Shown here in pieces: positions 1 to 11,656 of a DNA stretch of 64,000 bases. Source of the stretch: Crotophaga sulcirostris (lineage: Eukaryota > Chordata > Aves > Cuculiformes > Crotophagidae); the NCBI GenBank assembly GCA_013397455.1, contig VYZB01000336.1, forward strand, positions 329,674 through 393,673, written 5' to 3'. Position 1 is the stretch's first letter. Every line of letters begins with the position of its first letter. Below the pieces are notes generated by a model. That model was not told the DNA's origin and ran no database searches. It saw only the letters and a program-made list of their open reading frames with translations. The position numbers were made by a program, and so were the translations under genes.

Positions 1-1949
1 ACTGCCACCCTGGACTTCTGGCAGGCAGACTTCAAACTGTTTAGAAGGCTGCTTGATAAAGTTGAGTGGGAGTCAATTCTAAATGGCAAAGGAGCCCAAG
101 AGGGCTGGATGCTCCTCAAGGAGGAAATTTTGGTGGTGCAAGAGCAGGCCATCCCTGTGTGATGTAAAAGGAGTTGGCAGGGAAGGAAGCCCTCTTGACT
201 TAACAGAGAGCTTTGTGTTGATCTCAGGAAGAAGAAGAAAGTGTATGAGCTCTGGAAGAGGGGGGAAGCATCTCAGGAAGACTACAAGGATGAGGTGAGA
301 TCATGTAGGGAGAAAATTAGGAGGGTTAAAACCCAACGGGAACTCCAATTAACCAGTTCAGTAAAAGATAATAAAAAATGTTTCTTCAACTATATCAACA
401 ACAACAGAAGGACCAAAGAGAATCTCCCTTGTGTACTGGATGCAAGGGGAACAGTAGTGACAAAGGATGAGGACAAGGCAGAGGTACTTAATGCCTTCTT
501 TGTCTCAGTTTAAATAGCAAGGTAAGCTGTTCTCTGGGTACTAAGCCTCTTGAGTCACAAGATATTGAAGGTGAAGCTCCAATGATCCAAGAGGATTTGG
601 TTAGAGACCAGCTTGGCCAATTAGATGTTCGCAAGTCTATAGGGCCAGATGGGATACACCCAAGGGTATTGAGGGGACTGGCAGAGGTCCTCGCCAAACC
701 CTTTCCCCTCATCTTCCAGAAGTCCTGGCTGACTGAGGAAGTACCACTTGACTGGAGACTGGCAAATGTTACTCCCATTCACAAGAAGGGCTGGAGAGAG
801 GATCTGGGAAATTACAAACCTGTCAGCTTGACCTCAGTACCAGGGAAGGTCATGGAGCAGATCATCTTGAGTGCTATCACACAGCACGTGTAGGACAGCC
901 AGGTGATCAGGCCCAGTCAACACGGGTTCATGAAAGGCAAGTCCTGTCAGACCAATCTGATCTACCTCTATGACATGGTTACTGAGTAAATGGATGAGGG
1001 AAAGGCTGTGGATGCGGTGAACCTGGAATTTATTAAAGCTTTTGACACAGCTTCTCGTAAAATTCTGCTTGAGAAACTGGCTGCAATTGGTATGGACTGG
1101 CGCACCATCTGCTGGGTAAAAAACTGGCTGAATGACTGGGCCCAAAGGGTGGTGGTAGAAGGAGTTAAATCCAGTTGGAGGCCTATCATGAGTGGCGTCC
1201 TCCAGCGTTCAGTACTGGAGCCAGTCCTGTTCAATATCTTTATCAACAATCTGGACAAGGGGACTGAGTGTACCCTTAGCAAGTTTGCAGATGATAGTAA
1301 GCTGGGTGGCAGTGTTGACCTGCATGAAGGAAGGGAGGTTCTGCAGAGAAATCTGGACAGACTGGATCAATGGACTGGAACCAATGGAATGAGGTTTAAC
1401 AAGATCAAGTGTCAAGTCCTGCATTTGGGACACACCAACCCCATGCAGCATACAGACTTGGGGAAGATTGGCTGGAGAGCTGCCTGTCAGAGAAGGGTGT
1501 TGATTGACAACCGGCTGAATATGAGCCAGCAGTGTGTCCAGGTGGTCAAGAAGGCCAATGACATCTTGGCCTGTATCAGAAACAGTGTGGCCAGCAGGGG
1601 TAGGGAAGTGATTGTGTCCCAGTACTCAGCACTGGTGAGACCACACCTTGAGTACTGTGTTTAGTTCTGGGCCTCTCACTACAAGAAGGACATTGAGGTG
1701 CTGGAGTGTGTCCAGAGAAGAGCAATGAGGCTGGTGAAAGGACTGGAGAACAAGTCTTACAAGGAGCAGTTGAGGGAGCTGAAGTTGTTTAGCTTGGAGA
1801 AGAGGAGGCTGAGGGGAGAACTCATTGCTGCCTACAACTACCTGAAAGGAGGTTGTGGCGAAGGGAGTGCTGGTCTCTTCAAATTAGTGATAGTACATGA
1901 GGAAATGGCCATACGTTGTGCCAGGGCAGGTTTAGACTGGATATTATGA
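1..1949 (+). pseudogene. CR1 ORF2 pseudogene (linker, RT and C-terminal region)
   Basis: ORF2 of CR1 encodes an endonuclease and a reverse transcriptase that copy the element into the genome by target-primed reverse transcription. Here the pre-RT linker reads in frame 1 from base 1 to a TGA at 160. It resumes at 241-513 (VYELWKRGEAS, then KAEVLNAFFVSV). The RT domain lies in one frame from 582 to 1949: fingers at 582-893, a FIKAFDTAS block near 1032, and the catalytic FADD box at 1284-1295. The C-terminal region is marked by [10 protein letters not shown] and [10 protein letters not shown]. That frame is cut by in-frame stops at 891 (TAG), 987 (TAA) and 1662 (TAG), and there is a frameshift between 513 and 582. 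The copy is dead although the FADD residues survive. Confidence 0.93.
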
Positions 1950-2147
1950 AAAAATTCTTCACTGAAAGGGTGTTTGGGCACTGAAACAGGTTGCCCAGGG
2001 AGGTGGTAGAATCACCATCCCTGGAGGTGTTTAAAAGACAGGTAGATGAGTTTCTGGGGGACATGGTTTAACAGAGGACAGGTACGGTTAAACTTGATGA
2101 TCTCAAAGGTCTTTTCCAACCTGACAATTCTATGATTCTATGATTCC
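1..2147 (+). mobile_element. CR1 LINE, long 3' portion (group E)
   Basis: This is the longest CR1 on the plus strand. It enters from the left edge inside ORF2 and runs to a 3' tail of ATTCTATG-type repeats near 2147. The sequence before the tail reads as a CR1 3' UTR. The 5' UTR, ORF1 and the endonuclease domain lie outside the window or are absent. It is in the same orientation as DCC. Confidence 0.95.
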
Positions 2148-2425
2148 ACTTATGGTGCTGACCGCTGGCACATGCGAGGAGAAATGTAGCTGAACCTGAA
2201 ATGAAACTGGTTTAGGATCATTTCTATAACTCTTTTTTTTTGCTGTAAAGTAGGATGTATCAGGTGGCTCACCCTGTATTTCATGACGTACAGAAACTTG
2301 TTACATTTAGTGATTAGACTCTTGATCAATTTACCCTAACTATAACAAAACTTCAGCTTGAAATCAAAAGAATTGTTATCTGCATCCAAAACAGGGTGAA
2401 CAGCAAGTTGAGGGAGAGAATTCTC

Positions 2426-2460
2426 ACCCAAAACATTCCATGATTCCATGATTCTATGAA
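2426..2460 (+). mobile_element. CR1 micro-tail
   Basis: About 35 bp match only the group A 3' terminus (CCCAAAACATTCCATGATTC plus one repeat). Either an extremely 5'-truncated insertion or the residue of a larger copy. Confidence 0.6.
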
Positions 2461-3892
2461 ATAGGGAGGTATCTGCAAATTGAAACCGACCTGTTTTACA
2501 ATGCGGTGTATCAGGAAATGCAAAAGTACGCTAACAGTTGCAGGAGAATCAGTCAATGAAGTGACGGTTGCTGAATTCAAGTTATCCATTAAAGCAAGGA
2601 GGTCGGCTCATAATATACAGCACTTCTGCGGTCATAGGAAAGCCAGCAAGTGCTTTTTATTAGATAACTACCTCATAAATCAGTCCAATAGAACAATGGC
2701 CTCAAAACTGAAATCTTACAGATATCACTTCATCGCTGTCCTCAGTAATACGCAACATGGGCCATTAGTTTAAGGGCATAAAGTCTTCTGATATGGTGCT
2801 GGTGGAGTTCCACTGCATGCATCTTCATCATGCAAATGCAGGGAGTTTAAAAAAACAACACACTCAGCATGCAAAGGTGCAGCTATAAATAAAGGAGGCA
2901 ACAGCCACTGAGCAGCTGCTCTCTCAGCACTGCATGCTAATTAAATTCCTGACCAGTGGAGGTTGGCAGTTTGGCAGGTCCGCAGCCGCAGCTCCAACTA
3001 TGCTGAGTGATGGTGTACTTGGGACCTCTGCCCATCTCCTGGCAAGCAGGGAGAGCAAAGGAGGCAATGTTCTCATTTATGAGTGCTGAGCAGACTGCAC
3101 AGAAAGCCATTAATATTTGTAGCGATGTGCTCGCTGGCGAGGGAAGAGCGTATAGAGAACAAGAGAGAGGGGCTGATGAATTGGGATGCTTCTTTGCTGT
3201 TCTGTGGTATGGTTATTTAACAAATATTGTTAAGTATCTATGGTGATACCATTCACCAAGATGATTTTTGGTCTAGGGGGAAAAAAGTAATTTGTTGACA
3301 TTACAGCAATTATAAAATACTTGCCTCTGAGAGCACAAATGTAATGTTATTGAGTTTAATTACATATGATTAATTCTACAAAATATTTAAATTTTTGTGT
3401 TGAATTGTGCAGCGATGGTTGCTGTACATTTTGTTAATGTGTGGAGCACATGTGCATGAAAGAGCCTGGAAGTCATCCAGAAATTGGCAATTATTAACTG
3501 GTTAATCTGATCTTGATTTATTCTAATGCTATTTGACATACCTACATAAACATCTACATACATACGGAGAGCAGGTATATGTCGATTGTACAGGTAGAGG
3601 CAGTAGAATATCATGTAGTCATTTTAATTGTTAGATCATAATTAGCATGAGTGGGAGTGTCACATTCCCAGGAGATGATCCCCCTTTTTTCTCTTTGCCA
3701 ATGCTTGGCATTATGTTATTTTTGGATCCCTGTCTAATGACATGTTTCATATTACAGGATTATATAAGTAGATCCACAAGATAATACCCAGTGATATAGT
3801 GCTAATCCTACTCAAAGGGGCTGAGAATTTAGGTGACTTCTGTGTTATTTAATTGGATGCTTGGATTAAGTGGTGCAGTTGTCAAACTAGAA
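2461..3892. other. Single-copy intron, with a possible conserved element at 2780-3240
   Basis: No repeat or exon is recognised. The part at 2780-3240 is more balanced in composition than its surroundings. It contains an octamer ATGCAAAT (2830-2837), a TATAAATA (2884-2891), a homeodomain-type TAATTAAATT near 2938 and a GC-rich patch near 3130. The rest (3240-3890) is AT-rich with nothing notable. Confidence 0.5.
2780..3240. promoter_or_regulatory. Candidate conserved non-coding element
   Basis: Dense transcription-factor-like motifs lie in non-repetitive DNA: POU octamer, homeodomain core, TGCATGC and TATA-like boxes. The short ORFs across it resemble nothing known. Conservation cannot be tested from the window alone, so this is a weak inference. 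Confidence 0.25.
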
Positions 3893-4668
3893 GGACGGTA
3901 TGTCGTCCATAGGGACCTGGACAGGCTGTAGAAGTGGGACTGTGTGAACCTCATGAAGTTCAAAAAGGCCAGCTGCAAGGTTCTGCACCTAGGTCGGGGC
4001 AATCCACAAGTTCAATGAAGGATGGGGCATGATGTGATTAAGAGCAGCCCTGCGGAGAACTTTTGAGGTTGATAGATGAGAAGTTCCACATGAGAGGCAA
4101 TGTGCGCTCACAGCCCAGAAAGCCAACCGTGTCCTGGGCTGCATCCAAAGCAATGGGACCAGCAGGGCAACGGAGGGAATTCTACCCCTTTCCTCCACTC
4201 TGGTGACACCCCACCTGGAGTCCTGTGTCCAGTTCTGGAATCCCCAGTACAAGAAGGATATGGATCTGTTTGAACCAGTCCAGAGGAGGCTAAAAAGATG
4301 ATTTGAGGGCTGGAGCTCCTCTGTTATGAGGACAGGCTGAGAGAGTTGGGGTTGTTCAGCCTGGAGAAAAGAAGGCTTCAGGGAGACCTTAGAGCAGGCT
4401 TCCAGTACCTGAAGGGGGCTACTGGAAAGATGGGGTGGGACTATTCACAAGGGTAAGTAGATACAGGATGAGGAGGAAGAGAAGTTGTGGATGCCCCATC
4501 CCTGGAAGTGTTCAAGGCCATGTTCGATGGAGCCTTGAGAAGCCTGACTCAATAGAAAGTGTCCCTGTCCATGGCGAAGATGAGGGAGGGTGAGGTGGGA
4601 CTGAACTGGATGATCTTTAAGGTCCCTTCTAACCCACACCATTCTACGATTCTACAATTCTGTGATTG
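3893..4668 (+). mobile_element. CR1, 5'-truncated (group A)
   Basis: It starts in the ORF2 segment just after the RT palm (LHRDLDRL-like, then FKKASCKVLHLG-like). It continues through the NRVLGCIQSNGTSRATEGI-like part to a tail ending in TTCTGTGATT. Reading frames are broken. Confidence 0.92.
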
Positions 4669-4863
4669 AGTCAGAAGGAGTTGAACCTCATTTACTTTGC
4701 AAACTTAAGCAAAGGCCCATGAAAACGAAACATGCCATCATATAAATACAAAGTAAACTTCAGTTGTCTAGCGCCGCCAATTGGCAAAATATTGAACTGC
4801 AGTGACCACTGCAGTTGGTGAGGGAAGGGAAAGCAGGAGTGGAGAGCACTGCCTTTTTACACT

Positions 4864-5172
4864 ATAGAATCATAGAATGGTTTGAGGTGGAACAGACCTT
4901 AAAGCCTATACAGTTCCAAATCCACCACCATGGGCAGGGACACCTCCCACTGGATCAGGTTGCTCATCCGACCTGGCCTTGAACACCTCCAGGGATAAGG
5001 CAGTCATCACTTCCCTGGGCCACCTGCTCCAGTGCCTAACCACCCTCATTGTGAAGAATTTCTTCCTAATGTCTAATCTAAATCTTCCCCCGTCCAATTT
5101 AAAGCCATTCCCCCTCATCCTATCACTTCAGACCCTTGGAAAAAGTCCCTCGCCATCTTTGTTGTAGCCTGC
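4864..5172 (-). mobile_element. CR1 3' end (group A)
   Basis: The minus-strand copy begins on the plus strand with the inverted tail ATAGAATCATAGAATGGTTT. It runs into the C-terminal ORF2 and 3' UTR region, 5'-truncated near 5172. Confidence 0.92.
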
Positions 5173-5483
5173 ATTATGAGAAGAAGCAACTCTTCCTTAT
5201 TTCTGCTTTTGCACATATTCCCTTGCAGCTGGCTGTTGAAAAATCAGAGTGACACTAGAAAACAGCCATGGTTGACCACAGCATTCATTGCCCTCTCTTA
5301 TCTGCAGTATTTAATCTACTCTTGTGGTCATCCAAGTTTAGTTTTTCTTCCTAAGTCTCCTGGATGCTGTGAGGAACATGAAAATACTGGATTTGTTCTT
5401 TCTTTTTAACAGGGGGGAAATAGAGCCTGTTTAGTGGTTAGTCTTGTAGTATAAATCCAGTATTGACCCTTAAGATGGATCCC
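5173..5483. other. Single-copy intron
   Basis: No repeat, exon or site is recognised. Confidence 0.5.
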
Positions 5484-5944
5484 ATGGAAGTCATGGAGTT
5501 CATCTTAGGGCTGGAGCACCTCCCATACCAGGACAGGATGAGACAGTTGTGTTTGTACGGCCTGGAGAAGACAACATTCTGGGAAGACAATATAACAGCC
5601 TGCCAGTACTCAGAGGGAAAGCCAGTACTACAGGAAAGCTGAGGAGAGGCTCTTCATCAGGGAGTGCAGGGATAGGACAAGGGGGAATGGTTTGAAGCTG
5701 CAAGAGGGGAGATTGAGATGAGATTTTGGGAAGACGTGTTTTCCTGTGAGGGTCGTGAGGCCCTGGCACAGGTTTCTGAGAGAAGCCATGGCTGCCCCGT
5801 CCCTGGAAGTGTTCAAGGCTAGGTTGGATGGGGCGCTGAGCAACCTGATCCAGTAGGACATGTGGGACCCATAGCAGGGGTGCTGGAACTGGATGGCCTT
5901 CAAGGCACATTCCAACCCATACAATTCTGTGATTCTGTAATTGA
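5484..5944 (+). mobile_element. CR1 3' end (group A)
   Basis: It begins at the GLEHLPYQDRM-like part of the ORF2 C-terminus and ends in an ATTCTGTG repeat near 5944. Confidence 0.9.
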
Positions 5945-6473
5945 TGGAAATACTATTGAACTGGTTCAAAATAAAAATGCACTGTTGTATTATTTTTTTG
6001 CAGGAGGAGGATTCAAGTACTTAACTGATGTATTTTTTTCTGAAATACACTGTGACTTTGAGTTATAATTAATGTTCTCATGGAGTCTAAGTAGGACTGG
6101 ATAGCAGAGCCTTCATCTCACATCCTGAACGATTTCTCTGAGATCAACACTTATCTTCCATTAAACAAGACAATTTAATTTACTGAAGAATTTTTGTGTA
6201 AAATGCCCTGATAACCTTTAGATTTGTAGGCCTTACAGCAATATTATATATTTAATAAGTCAAAACCACATTATCACTAGGGCAATGTATTTTTTGATTT
6301 ACATTATTACAAAAAAGAAAACAGATTTCTAGGGGTGTTATTCCCTAATGTCCATAAGCAGATTCTCTGAGCTCAGATCTTCGAGTACAGAATCACTCCA
6401 TACACAGAAAACCGTGGAAAATATGTTACTAACCATAGTTTGGTGTTGAGAACCACCAGAAAACTATGCAAAA
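5945..6473. other. Single-copy AT-rich intron
   Basis: No repeat, exon or site is recognised. Confidence 0.5.
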
Positions 6474-6894
6474 AGTACCTCTGCTATGAGGGTAGTCTGA
6501 GAGATTTTGTGCTGTTCAACCTAGAGAAGAGAAGGCTAAGGGGAGAACTTATTGTGTCTTTCCAGTACCTGAAGGAGGTACGGGAAAGCTGGAGAGGGGC
6601 TTTTTACAAGGGTATATAGTCATAGGAGGAGGGGGAATGGCTTTCTATCGGAAGGGGCAAGATTTAGACTATACATTAGAAAGCAATTCTTCATGATTAG
6701 TATGGGGAAGCACTTGCACAGGTTCCTCGGAGATGTTTTGGATGCCCCCTCCCTAGAGGTGTTCACAACCAGGTTGGATGGGTCCTTCAGGAGCCTGGTA
6801 TAGTGGGAGGTGTCCCCGTCCACGTCAGGGGTGTTGGAACTGGATGGGTTTTAATGTCCCTTCCAACCCAATCCATTCTGTGATTCTATGAAAA
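6474..6894 (+). mobile_element. CR1 3' end (group A)
   Basis: It starts at the ORF2 C-terminal block before [14 protein letters not shown] sequence and ends in ATTCTGTGATTCTATGAAAA. The divergent copy carries several small indels. Confidence 0.9.
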
Positions 6895-7082
6895 GGAGAC
6901 CAGAGTTTCCATATTCTACCTAATTGGAACAGACCTCATTCTGTGATATGAAAATGCCCCAGAGAGGAAAAAGCTAAAAAGCCTTCGGGATGCTTATTTT
7001 AAACAATCATTTAATTATTTTATATAAAACTACTTTGTCTTTTCTCTTCTGTCTGTCCACAATAATAGAATTCCTGTTAATA

Positions 7083-7292
7083 GAAACATAGAATGGTTTG
7101 GGTTGGAAGGAACCTTAAAGATTATCCAGTTCCAACTCCCCTGCTGTGGGTAGGGACACCTTCCATTGGATCAGATTGCTCAAAGCCCCATCCAACCTGG
7201 CCTTGAACACCTCCATGGATATGGCAGCCACCACTTCTCTGGGAACCCCGTGCCTGTGCCTCCCCTCCCTCACAGGAAAAATAGTCTTGCAG
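7083..7292 (-). mobile_element. CR1 3' end (group A)
   Basis: The inverted tail AAACATAGAATGGTTTGGGT is followed by about 190 bp of 3' region. The similarity stops abruptly at the 5' truncation point near 7292. Confidence 0.9.
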
Positions 7293-8091
7293 TATGTTGT
7301 CTGGTTTCAACCAAATGTGATGGAGGTGCAGATATTTAAGAAATATTACATTCCTACAGAAATGGTGAATATCAATAGCTGTGAGGAAGGCTGACCCAAA
7401 TGAGTGCTGTGTCCAAAGATAAGGTAGGACCAAGTTTTTCAGAGGTGCTGGGGGACAAGAGTCAAGTGTCCTCACACTGTGAGTTTATGTGGAGACCATA
7501 GGTGTTCTCCTGAGTCTGCTGAGGCTGTGGTTGGCAGCCATGGTGCTGGCTGGAGGGAGAGAGGTAGGACACTGGACATGACTCCATGGAGAGAGGAGCA
7601 ATTAATGAGGTGGCACTGTAGGAAAATGGGATATAATTTGTCAGGAAATTACGTTTCTGAAGTTCTGGAGTGTGCAAAACAGTATGTTCATAGTCTAGTA
7701 ATGAACAACCTAGCAAAAAAGCCCTGAAAAAAAAAAAAGAAAAATGAAAATGCTTCATTCCAGAATGTCAGGAACTCTTTTGATACTGGCAGATATTTTT
7801 GGTTTTACTTCTGAAATATTGTTGATAAGCCTGCAAGTTGTTCTGGGTTTGGGACTATAATTCCCTTGGAATAAATGCAATTGTAAAAATCAAACAAACT
7901 AAAACAGACACCCCACCCAAACCCACAACATGCAAATCCCCAGACATCTTTATGACTTTGTTTTTGAACATACTATATGAACATGATAACGTGTGCTGAA
8001 ACTGCACAGTGTTCTCTGGACAAAGGGTGGGAAACCTTTAAAATATATTGCAGTTATAACTTCATTCCAGTCTGTTCCTAATAAACTATTT
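7293..8091. other. Single-copy intron with an A-rich run
   Basis: It holds an A-rich run near 7727-7746 and otherwise AT-rich sequence. No exon, repeat family or RNA gene is recognised. Confidence 0.5.
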
Positions 8092-8730
8092 CAACAGTGT
8101 GCCAGGTGGCCAAGAAAGTCAACAGCATCCTAGCTGGTATCAGCCATGGTGTGGCCAGCAGGAGAAATGAAGGGATCATCCCCCTGCACTCAGTGCTGGT
8201 AAGGTTATATCTCAAATCCTGGGTTAGGTTTTGGGCCTTTCACCTTTCCCAAGAAAGACACTGAGGGGCTGGAGCAAGTCCAGACAGGGGAAACAAAGCT
8301 GGGGAAGGGTCTGGAGCACAGGGGTTCTGGGAGCACCTGAGGGACCTGGGTCCCCTTAGAATGGAGAAGAGGACGATGAACCTCATCATTCTCTGCATCT
8401 ACCTGAAGGGATGTTATGTTGAGATGTGTGCTGGTCTCTTCTCCCAAGTAACGAGAGATAGGTCAAGAGGTAATGACCTTAAGTTGCACTAGGGGAGGTT
8501 TAGATTGAATGTTAGGAAAAATGCCTTTACAGACAGAGTGGTGAAGCATTAGAAGAGGCTAGCCGGGGCAGTGGTGGAGTCTCCATCCCTGGAGATGTTA
8601 AAAAAATGTGTAGCCATGGAGTTTTGGGACATGGTTTAATAGAAATGGTGGTGTTGGGCTGACAGTTACACTGGATGATCCTAGAGTTCTTTTTCAACCT
8701 TAATGATCCTATGGTTCTATGATTTCATTA
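8092..8730 (+). mobile_element. CR1, 5'-truncated (group B)
   Basis: It starts at the CQVAKKVNSILAGI-like segment after the RT palm. It keeps the whole C-terminal region and 3' UTR and ends in a group B tail. In-frame stops and indels are present. Confidence 0.92.
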
Positions 8731-9061
8731 TTAGCATAAAAAGTGATGACCAAGCTTAAGGCTGTGATCAATCCTACTCAAAATGTTGTACATGTATTGG
8801 CAAACAGGTCTGAACTGCTGAAGACTTTGCATTGTGTTCCCAAGTCAAATAAGCTGTAGTGTAGTTATGAGCTCTTCTCTGAGGCACCATGTATGCTCTG
8901 CTGTGAGAAGCTGATAGAGCTGGTAGAAAACTGATAACTTTTTTGTTTGCTTGTGAATAAGCAAAGTTTTGGGGGGGTTGGGAGGGGGAGTTGTTGTGTG
9001 CGTGTGCTTTTTTTCCCATTTACAATATATTTGCTTTTGCTGTGTTTGGGATAGAACATTG
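8731..9061. other. Single-copy intron with a G-rich run
   Basis: Only the G-run at 8971-8988 stands out; the rest shows nothing recognisable. Confidence 0.5.
8971..8988 (+). other. Possible G-quadruplex motif
   Basis: A run of seven G, then GGG, then five G, with loops of one to two bases. It fits a G-quadruplex pattern on the DCC sense strand; function unknown. Confidence 0.4.
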
Positions 9062-9418
9062 CAGGGACACCTTATAGAGGCCTTCTAGTACTGAAAGGGC
9101 CTACAGGAGAACTGGAGAGGGGCTCTTTATCAAGGAGTACAGGGATATGATGAGGAAGAAAGGTTTTAAGTTGAAAGAGGGGAGATTTATGTGAGATCTT
9201 AGGAAGAAATATTTTGCATTGAGGATGGTGAGGCACTGGCACAGGTTGCCCAAAGAAGTCGTCGATGCTCCATCCCTGGAAGCATTGAAGTTCAGGTTGG
9301 ATGGGGCTTTGAGCAATCTGGTCCAGTTAAAGATGTGCCTGCTCCTGCAGGGAGGTTGGACTAGATGATTTGTAAAGGTTCTTTCCAACCCAAACCATTC
9401 AATAATTCTATGAAAATC
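9062..9418 (+). mobile_element. CR1 3' end (group A)
   Basis: It begins at the PYRGLLVLKGPTG-like stretch and ends in CAATAATTCTATGAAAATC. Confidence 0.9.
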
Positions 9419-9543
9419 ATTACATGCACAATGAGTGAGAAGCTGGAAAGTTATCTCAGGATATTATTATTTTAATCATGCTTAATTAACATTGCTGCCA
9501 GTTACTGGAAATTTGATTTTGGAAACAATTCTTGATTTATTTT

Positions 9544-9572
9544 ACCCAAACCATTCTATGATTCTATGATTT
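9544..9572 (+). mobile_element. CR1 micro-tail
   Basis: 29 bp match only the group A terminus, with two tail repeats, in otherwise single-copy DNA. Confidence 0.6.
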
Positions 9573-10132
9573 ATCTTCTGAAACTTGCTCTATGTTAGTG
9601 GAAAGGGAAACTATAATGTGGGGTTTAGGGGGAGAGATATATCTTAGGCAAGTGGGAAAGCCTTTTATTTTAAAATTAGAAAAGCATTTCAAGGACACTA
9701 TATATTGTGCCTTGGTCCCATATTTCTCGGAAGAAACAAATTGCTTTTCTCTCTAATGTTTGTGCTTTTATCCTTTCTGCATACCAATGTTTATGGCTGT
9801 AGATTGCTAGTAATTTCCTCCTCTAGTATCTCTATTTTTAGCTAGGTTGTCTAGCTGTTAAATGGTAGCAGGATGCTCCGTGCTTGGGTCAGAATTTCTT
9901 TATGTATACATGTATGAATCAGAAATTACAGTATCCAGCAAACCAGGAGAGCAGTGTTTTTGTGCCTTGAAAACTTTCTTTAGTTTGTAGAATAAAGCAG
10001 ATGAAACGTTCTTTCTCTTCCTTCCATTTTCCTAAATAATGGTTTTGGTTAAGTGGAATTTTTACAGGAAGTGGAGTAAACATGTTCAAGAATGACTATT
10101 TGACTTGAGTGTCACTTACTGATGGTTTGAAT
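9573..10132. other. Single-copy AT-rich intron
   Basis: Nothing recognised. Confidence 0.5.
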
Positions 10133-10912
10133 TCATAGAACCATGCAATGTCCTGCGTTGAATGGGACCCACAAGGATCACCAAGTTGAAGTCCTGGCCC
10201 TGCACCTGACAACCCAAGCATTCACACTACGCGTCTGAGGGCTTTGACCAAATGCTTCTGGAATATTGTCATGTTTGGTGTTGTAACTGCTTCCCTGGGG
10301 GGCTGTTTCAGTGCTCCACCACCCCCTGGAAGAAGAAACTTTTCTTAATGTCCAACCTAACCCTTCCCTGGGAAATCTTCCTGCCATTCCCCATGGTACT
10401 GTCATTGGTTGCTAGAGAGAAGAGCTCAGAACCTGCTCCACCTCCTTCCCTTGTCAGGAAGCTGTAGATTGTGATAAGGTCTCCCCTCAGTTTCCTCTTC
10501 TCCAGGCTGAACAGATTAAGTGACTTCAGCTGCTCCTCATATGGCTTCCCCTCTAGACCCTTCACCACCATTATGGCCTCCTCTGGATGCTATCCAGCAG
10601 CCTTAGATCCATTTTATCCTGTAGTGCCCAAAGCTACACCCAGTGCTCAAGGTGGGGTCGCACTAGTTCAGAGCAGAGCAGGACAATTCCCTCCCTCGAT
10701 CAGCTGGTGATGCTGTGCTGGTACACCCTAGGACATGGTTGCTCTCTTCGCTGCTGGGGCACTGATGGCTCATGTTCAACTTTCCATCAACCAGAACCAC
10801 ACATCCCTTTCTGATCTCCAGCCTCTCACTCTGCAGTCTGTGTGGACATCAAGGTTTGCCATGTCCCACGTGCAAACCCCAGCACTATTCCTTGTTAAAG
10901 TTGTATCCCACA
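10133..10912 (-). mobile_element. CR1, 5'-truncated (group C)
   Basis: This minus-strand copy belongs to the group whose sense strand ends in TGTCCTGAGTTGG-like reverse complement. It covers the 3' UTR, the ORF2 C-terminus (LFSLEKRKLRGDL in the minus frame at 10308-10571) and the segment up to a post-palm block near 10900. It is related to the copies at 17468, 41294, 55986 and 61820. Confidence 0.9.
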
Positions 10913-11035
10913 GGAGTGAATTATGTATTTTGGCTACCATTTTACATCTACTTTCCACTTGCCTTAGCTGGGATTTATTATGCAAGTGCAGCATCTTGAC
11001 AAATTAAGTATAGCATCTTTACATTGACATGTCCA

Positions 11036-11656
11036 TAGCTAACTGTATCCTGGGTTGTATCCAAAGCAGTGGGACCAGCATGGCGAGGAAGCTAGTACCA
11101 CCCCTCTACTCTGCTTTAGTGAGACCTCACCAGGAGCCCTGTCATCAGTTCTGGAGCCCTCAGCACAGGAACGACATGGAGCTGTTAGAACGAGTCCAGA
11201 GGATGCCTTGGAGGTGATCTGAGGGCTGGAACAGCTCCTATATGAGAACAGGGTGGAAGAGATGGGATTGTTCAACCTAGAGAAGAGAAGATTCCAGGGA
11301 GAACCTAGAGCACCCTCATGGTACTGAAAGGGGCTACAGAAAAGCTGAGGAGGGGCTCTTGATCAGTGAGTGCAGGGACAGGATGAGGGGGAATAGTTTG
11401 AAGCTGAAAGAGGGGAGATTGAGATGAGATCTTAGAAAGAAATGTGTTCCTGTGAGGGTAGTGAGGCCCTGGTACAGTTTGCCTAGAGAAGTCATGGCTG
11501 CCCCATTGCTGGAGGTGTTCAAGGCCATGTTGGATGAGTCTTTGAGCACCCTGATCCAGTAGGAAGTGTCCCTGACCGTGGCAGGGGTGTGGAACCGGAT
11601 GATCTTTAATGTCTTTTCCAGCCCAAATGATTCCATGATTCTATCATTCTATGTTA
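11036..11656 (+). mobile_element. CR1, 5'-truncated (group A)
   Basis: It begins at the ANCILGCIQSSGTS-like block and ends in repeated ATTCTAT near 11656. Frames are broken. Confidence 0.92.

Noticed and set aside
2884..2891. TATAAATA as a promoter of a nested gene
   Set aside because: No initiator, no downstream coding sequence and no other promoter evidence; kept only as part of a possible conserved element.
4625..4668. ATTCTATG repeats as microsatellites or a CRISPR-like array
   Set aside because: They occur only at CR1 3' ends in two to four copies, the normal terminus of this LINE.
7400..7746. Processed pseudogene ending in a poly(A) run
   Set aside because: The run is interrupted, no gene-like sequence precedes it, and bird CR1 does not normally mobilise polyadenylated mRNAs.
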